The translations under genes were made by a program, and so were the position numbers. From contig SFHK01000018.1 of NCBI GenBank assembly GCA_004556395.1, forward strand, positions 1 to 64,000: a stretch of 64,000 bases of DNA. Direction: 5' to 3'. The stretch is from Clostridiales bacterium. Its GTDB lineage: Bacteria > Bacillota > Clostridia > Christensenellales > Aristaeellaceae. Shown piece after piece: positions 59,130 to 64,000 of this stretch. Position 1 is the first letter of the stretch. Each line of letters starts with the position of its first letter. The notes under the pieces are model-generated. The model was not told the origin of the DNA. It worked only from the letters and a program-made list of their open reading frames with translations, and did no database searches.

Positions 59130-61844
59130 TTACCCTTTCTGTTCCAGAATGAGCGTCGTCTGTCCGTTTTCGCGCGTGAACACCGCGCGCTGTCCGGCCA
59201 CCGGAACCACCATGCGCAGGTATCTCACGCTTTCCGGCAGATGCGAACGCCAGATTTCGCCGCGTGCCACGTCGGGCGTGATGCCGAGAATATCCTCGAT
59301 CAGCACCGAAACCGGCGCGCTCGCCCACGGATGGCACAAGCTGGTGTTCCACTTCTGTTCCTTGCCCCACGCTTCAAACAGCGTCGTCGCGCCCTCGTCC
59401 AGCATGTTCTTCCACGAATGCTCGCCGCCGCCCGTCAGCAGACGGTATACCTCGTCATACCGTCCCGCGCGCGCCAGCGCCTTCAGCTGGAAGAACGCCA
59501 TGTACACGCCGATGCAAATGCCGCGCTCGACCAGATAATCGGCCACGCGCGCCCGCTTATCCCGCGCCACAAAGCCAAAATACAGCGGCAGAATGTTGGA
59601 ATGCACCGCGGAGTGCGCCGACGTTTCGCTGTCCGCGTACAGTCCGGTTTCCGGCCGGTAGAACGCGCGGTCGAACGCGTCAACCAGCGCCGGAGACTTC
59701 GGCGTGAATTCCTCGTCCAGCAGCTTTCGCATCGTCTCATACGCCCGCACCGCGCCGATGTAGAACGCGTTGATCACGTTGTGGCAGCCCTCGCCGATCG
59801 GAAGCGTCAGCGGGAAATCGTACTCGTCGCGCAGGTTGGCCGGCCAGTCCACAAGGTTCCAGCCTTCCACGACCTTCTCAAGCAGGCCATCCTCGCGCGC
59901 GTAGGCCTCAAACACCTTCAGAAGCGCGGCCGCCGCGTCGCAGGTTCTGCGCAAAAACGCCTTGTCGCCCGTGTGCGCGTAGTCGCGCAGCGCAACCTCA
60001 GGCATCAGCAGCGAATAATCGGCGATGCGCTGCTGGAACGCCGACGGAAACACCGCCAGCAGACCCGGCGTCAGGTTGGCCGAATACAGCCAGTCCTCAA
60101 TGGCCTTTCTCAGAAGCCGCGTATCGCCGGACAAATACACCTGTGCCAGCGACGTTACCGCCAGATCGCCGGAATACTCGCCCTTCTCGCGCGTGGGACA
60201 ATCGAGATAGCCCTCCTGCACGCCCACACGGATCGTGTGCCTGCACAGCTCAAAGACCGCCTTCAGATTCTCGTCGTCCGTTTCCAGCGTGCAGGCCGCG
60301 TCGTCCATCGGGTAGCCCTGCGCGCGGGCTCGAACGTCCGTCAGGCGCACGCCGTCCTCCGCTTCCAGCTCCACATAGCGGAAGCCGCGGTATTCGTACA
60401 TTTCATACGCGCACGCGCCGTCCGCCAGCGTCCATTCGTCCTCATAGCGGCAGTTCTGGCGGCCATCCACGCGTACGGAACCATCCTCGTTCAGTTCCTC
60501 GCCCGTGCGCACAAACACGCGCTTGCCCGCCGCGCCCGCCGCCTTCACAAGCAGAACGCCGGACAGCTCGCGGCCAAAGTCGCAGGTAATCTTCGCGCCG
60601 TCCCGGGTAACCTTCTCCGGCTCGACCATCCACGTGGCGAGCACCGGCGTTTCCTGCTCCACAAAGTGGTAGTCCGGCTGCTCGCAGACGCTGGGCGACG
60701 TCCACATGAAGTCGTCAAAGCCGAGATTCTTCCAGCCCTCCGGCTCCTCGCGGCTGTCGTACTTCTCGTTGAAGCCCGTCGCGTAGCCATAGGTTTCGCC
60801 CGGCATGCGGGACGCGCTGCGCACATAGTGGAAATGCTCGTCCGAACGCACCAGCGATTTCCCGTCCACGCGCAGATCACAAATGAAGCCCTGCCGCAGG
60901 TCGCCGCTCACCCACACGCGGTTGATCAGCCCCTGATAATACACGTCCAGCGCCAGCACATTGTCCCCGGCTCGCAGATATTTCAGCACGTCGATGCGGT
61001 TCACATAATACCGCCCCGGATACCCCGGCGCAGGGCCCTGCGCCACGTATTCGCCGTTGATGTACAGCTTATACATGTCGTCCGCCGAAATCAGAAGCTC
61101 CGCCGACTGCACGTTCGCGCTCAGCCGGAACGCGCGGCGGGCATACATGTGAAAATGCTGCAAGCCCTCGTTCGCCGGGTCGGGCGTGGGCGTTTCAAAG
61201 TACGGATTCACCGGCTTCTGCCGCGCGAATTCCACGGCCGTCAGCCAGCGGGCGCGCTTGTCAAAAATTGCTTCTTCCAACGTCTTTCTGTCCCTCTTTC
61301 TTTTGTATTTCCCCCGGAGCCGTCCAATCAGCAGCACCAGAATGCCGCCGACCAGCGCGCCGGAAATGTCGATCAGAACGTCGAGTGCCGACATGCAGCG
61401 CCCGGGCACGAAATGCTGCTCCACCTCGTTCGCCACCGCGAGCAGCACGATGACCGCCATCGTCCAGAACGTCGCCCGACGGCGACGATGAAACGTTCGC
61501 CGCGCCGCGCTCAGCGCAAGCACCGCCAGAAGGAAAAACGCGAACGCGTGCGCCAGCTTGCGAACGACCAGATGCAGCGAATCGCCCGCGCCCTCGAGCG
61601 CCGGGAATATCGCCGTCAGCCATTCCACAACGCGGCCGCTGACCCCCGCGGATTCCGTTCCCGTCTGCTGCCCCAGAAAGAACACGACGATCGCCCAGAG
61701 CAGCGCTAAAAGCCACAATCCTGCGGCAAACGGCGTCAGCCAGCGATCCAGCGCGAAACGCGCCCACAGCGCCCGCGGCGTCAGCCTGCCCAGCCACCGC
61801 AGCACGCGATTGCCGGACGGATTTTTCTCTTCTTTTTTCTTCAT
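59130..61844 (-). CDS. VanZ-like membrane domain fused to a GH78-type rhamnosidase
   Basis: One open frame of 904 residues. Residues about 30-180 form a VanZ-like domain with four spans, LHLVVRKLAHAFAFFLLAV and VANEVEQHFVPGRCMSALDV being the diagnostic His/Arg and Glu/Pro-Gly-Arg motifs. A basic linker (RLRGKYKRKRDRKTLEE) leads to a complete GH78-like enzyme: beta domains with MYKLYINGEYVAQGPAPGYP and a helical barrel starting VQEGYLDCPTREKGEYSGD, where the general acid should lie. VanZ proteins are normally separate. GGGGGAG lies 5 bases before the ATG. It is the second gene of an operon with 61950..63701 and 58448..59122. Topology suggests the enzyme part is on the basic, cytoplasmic side. 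Confidence 0.85.
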   Translation of the reverse strand: MKKKEEKNPSGNRVLRWLGRLTPRALWARFALDRWLTPFAAGLWLLALLWAIVVFFLGQQTGTESAGVSGRVVEWLTAIFPALEGAGDSLHLVVRKLAHAFAFFLLAVLALSAARRTFHRRRRATFWTMAVIVLLAVANEVEQHFVPGRCMSALDVLIDISGALVGGILVLLIGRLRGKYKRKRDRKTLEEAIFDKRARWLTAVEFARQKPVNPYFETPTPDPANEGLQHFHMYARRAFRLSANVQSAELLISADDMYKLYINGEYVAQGPAPGYPGRYYVNRIDVLKYLRAGDNVLALDVYYQGLINRVWVSGDLRQGFICDLRVDGKSLVRSDEHFHYVRSASRMPGETYGYATGFNEKYDSREEPEGWKNLGFDDFMWTSPSVCEQPDYHFVEQETPVLATWMVEPEKVTRDGAKITCDFGRELSGVLLVKAAGAAGKRVFVRTGEELNEDGSVRVDGRQNCRYEDEWTLADGACAYEMYEYRGFRYVELEAEDGVRLTDVRARAQGYPMDDAACTLETDDENLKAVFELCRHTIRVGVQEGYLDCPTREKGEYSGDLAVTSLAQVYLSGDTRLLRKAIEDWLYSANLTPGLLAVFPSAFQQRIADYSLLMPEVALRDYAHTGDKAFLRRTCDAAAALLKVFEAYAREDGLLEKVVEGWNLVDWPANLRDEYDFPLTLPIGEGCHNVINAFYIGAVRAYETMRKLLDEEFTPKSPALVDAFDRAFYRPETGLYADSETSAHSAVHSNILPLYFGFVARDKRARVADYLVERGICIGVYMAFFQLKALARAGRYDEVYRLLTGGGEHSWKNMLDEGATTLFEAWGKEQKWNTSLCHPWASAPVSVLIEDILGITPDVARGEIWRSHLPESVRYLRMVVPVAGQRAVFTRENGQTTLILEQKG

Positions 61845-61850
61845 TCAGGC

Positions 61851-62035
61851 TCCCCCGCGGCGCAGACGCTCCGAAGCGCCCGCGCCGCCTTTTTCATTTT
61901 CCTCGTTCAGCGCTTTATGAGTGACCGCCGAAACGCCGCGTGCAGCTTCTTATTCCGGCTTCTCTGCCGCGCAGACGCTCCGAAGCGCCCGCGCCGCCTT
62001 TTCCTCATTCTCTTCCTTCAGCGCTTCGCGAACGT
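61851..62035. repeat. tandem duplication of the CapD-like 3' end, unit 109 bases
   Basis: CGCAGACGCTCCGAAGCGCC begins at 61861 and again at 61970, and the match goes on through CGCGCCGCC to TTCAGCGCTT. The left copy is the extra one: it lies after the stop at 61950, is frame-shifted, and now supplies the ribosome site of the VanZ fusion gene. Confidence 0.85.
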
Positions 62036-63701
62036 CCGCGGAAGCACGCTGAAGCCGCGCGGCATACGCGCCGTCCTCGGAAAGCCGCCTGACGTGCTCG
62101 ACGGGCGTATCTTCCGCCGTCGCTTCCGTTTCGGCTGCGGCGGCTTCGCCCTCCACCAAAATCTCCGCGTGTGCCTCCGCCTCCCGGCAGACGAGCTTCG
62201 CCAGCTCCTCCGCGCTCACCGGATCCTCGGAATCAATGACATACGTTCCCGGCTCGCACGCCGCCGCGACCCGCAGCGCGCTGTGCGCCACGTCGGCCTC
62301 GGAAACGAACGAATACGTTTCTCCCGCGCGCACGGTAAGCGTCTCGCCCCGCGCCGCCTTCTCAAGCATATGCCCGAGCACGCTGCCGGACGAGGAAACA
62401 AGGTTGCGATACAGCACAAAATACGTGCGCATGCCGTCTTCCTGTGCGGAAAGCGCATGAATCTCCTCCGCGCCCACGACGCGCGCCGCCTGCGCCAGAT
62501 TGTCCGGGCAGCGCTCGGGATGCTCCGTAACCACAACGAATTTCTCCGCGCCCGCGTCCCGCGCCGCCTTCCACAGCCCCACCGCGCCCGCGACGTTTAC
62601 CGCCGCGATTCGAAGCGCGCTGCCGGAAGCGTTTTCCCGCGAAAGACCCGCCGCAAGGCACAGCAGCTCCGGGCGCGCCGCGCGGACAATCCGCTCCATG
62701 CGCGCTTCATCCGCGAGATCGGCCAGCACGCATTCGCATTCCTTCAGCGCCGAAACCGCCAGACGATCCTCATCCTGATCGACCACGGTCACCTGCGCGC
62801 CCGCCTCCGCCAGAAGCGTCGCCGCGCGCGCGCCGATCCGTCCCGCGCCCACAATCAGCGCGCGGCGTCCGGCATACGCGCCGGAAAGCGCGCCGTCCTT
62901 CTCATGCCGCCATCCGGCGAGCACATCCTCCAGCCGCACCGCACTGAGCTTGCTCTCCTCCGCCATGAGCACGCTGCATCCGGCGCGCCGCGCCGCGCGG
63001 AACACGCGCCGCCGCACCTGCGTGGGCAGACTCCTATCGGAGAAGATCACCTCGTCCACCCGCTTGCGCGCGATCACCGCGGGCGCGTCGGCCAGCGTGC
63101 CTTCCACGGTCAGGTTGCTCACCTTGCGATACAGCCGCTCCACGTCCTCGTCCAGAAATCCCACGGCTTCGTGGCGCACGCTTCCGGCCGGGCTTTCGTT
63201 GATTCGCTTGGCCAGCGCCGCCCCCGCCGGGCTCGCGCCGATGATCAGCGCGCGGCGCACGTTCTTATTGTTCTTGTCCACCATCAGCCGATCCTGAATC
63301 AGAATCCACGCAAATCGCGCCGAAATCAGGAACAGGATGGACAGAATGCCGTCCAGCGACAGCACGATGCGCGTGCACTTCAGTTTAAACACGCGGTTGA
63401 TCAGAAGGTTCGTCAGCGTGGCGAAGCTCAGCGCCAGCACAATTCTCAGCATATCGCGCATGTCCGCAAAGCGCCAGTACACGCGGTATACGCCCATCAC
63501 AAACAGGAAAAACAGGCTCACGCCGAGAATCACCGGCGAGAACCGAACGACCGTCATCATATGCCGGGTCATCCCTGGCGATGGATTTTCCCCGAAGCGA
63601 AGCAGAATCGAAATCAGAAGCCCCAGCGCAATCAGAAGCATATCCAGAAAGATGATCAGCGCTTTCCGGAGATAAAAATGCCTTTGGCGGTTTGTCTGCA
63701 T
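61950..63701 (-). CDS. CapD/FlaA1-like membrane protein with degenerate epimerase domain
   Basis: A 583-residue protein. Four N-terminal spans (about residues 12-130) and a first Rossmann domain (RRALIIGASPAGAALAKRI) match polysaccharide-synthesis NDP-sugar 4,6-dehydratases. The second domain aligns (RRALIVGAGRIGARAATLLA, then SSGSVLGHMLEKAARGETLT and FVSEADVAHSAL), but the catalytic stretch TDKAVNPTN...ATKR reads TEHPERCPDNLAQAARV, so the active Lys is gone. A unique Glu/Ala-rich tail of about 70 residues ends it. It may bind rather than convert sugar nucleotides. GGGGGA precedes the ATG. Confidence 0.8.
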   Translation of the reverse strand: MQTNRQRHFYLRKALIIFLDMLLIALGLLISILLRFGENPSPGMTRHMMTVVRFSPVILGVSLFFLFVMGVYRVYWRFADMRDMLRIVLALSFATLTNLLINRVFKLKCTRIVLSLDGILSILFLISARFAWILIQDRLMVDKNNKNVRRALIIGASPAGAALAKRINESPAGSVRHEAVGFLDEDVERLYRKVSNLTVEGTLADAPAVIARKRVDEVIFSDRSLPTQVRRRVFRAARRAGCSVLMAEESKLSAVRLEDVLAGWRHEKDGALSGAYAGRRALIVGAGRIGARAATLLAEAGAQVTVVDQDEDRLAVSALKECECVLADLADEARMERIVRAARPELLCLAAGLSRENASGSALRIAAVNVAGAVGLWKAARDAGAEKFVVVTEHPERCPDNLAQAARVVGAEEIHALSAQEDGMRTYFVLYRNLVSSSGSVLGHMLEKAARGETLTVRAGETYSFVSEADVAHSALRVAAACEPGTYVIDSEDPVSAEELAKLVCREAEAHAEILVEGEAAAAETEATAEDTPVEHVRRLSEDGAYAARLQRASADVREALKEENEEKAARALRSVCAAEKPE

Positions 63702-63757
63702 TATGTAGTCCCCCTTCCCCGCGCGCCTCCATTCGGGTACTGCGCGGAGTCGTATAC

Positions 63758-63786
63758 ATTATACCCGAACGGAGACGCGATTGCAA
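63758..63786 (-). promoter_or_regulatory. sigma-A promoter of the CapD-like/VanZ-GH78/lyxose isomerase operon
   Basis: On the minus strand TTGCAA, 17 bases, TATAAT, 57 bases before the start, just after the spoVAE stop. Confidence 0.8.
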
Positions 63787-63791
63787 CCGGC

Positions 63792-64000
63792 TCACTTGGC
63801 TTTTGGCCGAAAGATCAGCGCGTTGAGCAGGCCGAAGAACACCGCCGCCGTGATGCCCGCCGCCGTCTGCATGACGCCGCCGATGAACGCGCCCAATATG
63901 CCGTGCTCCACCACGGCGTCATGCGCGCCCGTAGCCAGCGAATAGCCGAAGCCGGTCAGCGGCACCGTCGCGCCCGCGCCCGCGAAGTCGACCAGCGGCT
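63792..64000 (-). CDS. spoVAE: stage V sporulation protein AE, C-terminal part
   Basis: Sixty-nine codons run in from the right edge to the stop at 63792. DFAGAGATVPLTGFGYSLA, EHGILGAFIGGVMQTAAGI and AALIFRPK-like FGLLNALIFRPKAK are the conserved end of SpoVAE, a membrane component of the channel that moves dipicolinic acid into the forespore. spoVAC and spoVAD are expected just outside. This is the best evidence that the organism forms endospores. Confidence 0.9.
   Translation of the reverse strand, partial: PLVDFAGAGATVPLTGFGYSLATGAHDAVVEHGILGAFIGGVMQTAAGITAAVFFGLLNALIFRPKAK

Noticed and set aside
59127..61709. An 860-codon plus-strand frame opposite the VanZ fusion
   Set aside because: Arg/His-rich antisense shadow without ribosome site or family motif.

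Overview
The window reads as chromosomal DNA of a high-GC, endospore-forming, anaerobic Clostridia-type Firmicute. The evidence is a spoVAE fragment at the right edge, sigma-A promoters of the TTGACA/TATAAT type with 17-base spacers, strong AGGAGG ribosome sites, a CIRCE-controlled groESL, and the Firmicute operon dnaG-rpoD-trmK-nif3-zinc ribbon. Enzymes for plant and host glycans (CE15-like esterase, two GH78-like rhamnosidases, sialidase-type propeller, UxaC, lyxose isomerase) fit a gut or rumen inhabitant, perhaps of the Christensenellales. The taxonomic guess is inference.

Layout. 0-2.2 kb: an ECF sigma/DUF4367 anti-sigma operon whose sigma region-4 segment is tandemly triplicated, with a duplicated upstream motif. 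2.2-4.1 kb: a coiled-coil membrane protein. 4.2-10.1 kb (minus): yhaM, CE15-like esterase, topB, cysE and a DUF362 ferredoxin, probably one operon. 10.3-13.8 kb (plus): two SH3b/lysozyme secreted proteins flanking tatD. 13.8-17.6 kb: glpP plus a three-gene glycerol-3-phosphate dehydrogenase, with a leader terminator that GlpP should control. 17.8-27.2 kb: dnaK, aspA with a divergent LysR gene, murJ, ruvB, queA and a two-domain class II aldolase. 27.2-43 kb (mostly minus): uxaC, the dnaG operon, a PrsA-like lipoprotein, an EF-G-like GTPase, murI, yebC, recX (plus), an ECF transporter S component and FliB. 43-49.6 kb: degV, a J-domain protein, dCMP deaminase, groESL, an AT-richer orphan and a MATE pump. 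49.7-64 kb: glycan genes, a collapsed DUF1700/DUF4097 cassette, a P-type ATPase behind a probable yybP-ykoY (Mn2+) riboswitch, tRNA-Pro(GGG), a lactonase, lyxose isomerase, a VanZ-rhamnosidase fusion, a CapD-like protein and spoVAE.

What stands out. Three separate genes (ECF sigma, lactonase, CapD-like) are each followed by a tandem copy of their own 3' end, with units of about 203, 151 and 109 bases. In the sigma locus the two extra copies stay open as 68-codon stand-alone region-4 reading frames that could be translationally coupled between sigma and anti-sigma. A small MITE-like element occurs two or three times and supplies the C-terminus of one gene. VanZ fused to a GH78-like hydrolase, an EF-G-like factor with an altered NKxD motif, and a pseudo-aldolase half-domain are the other unusual proteins.
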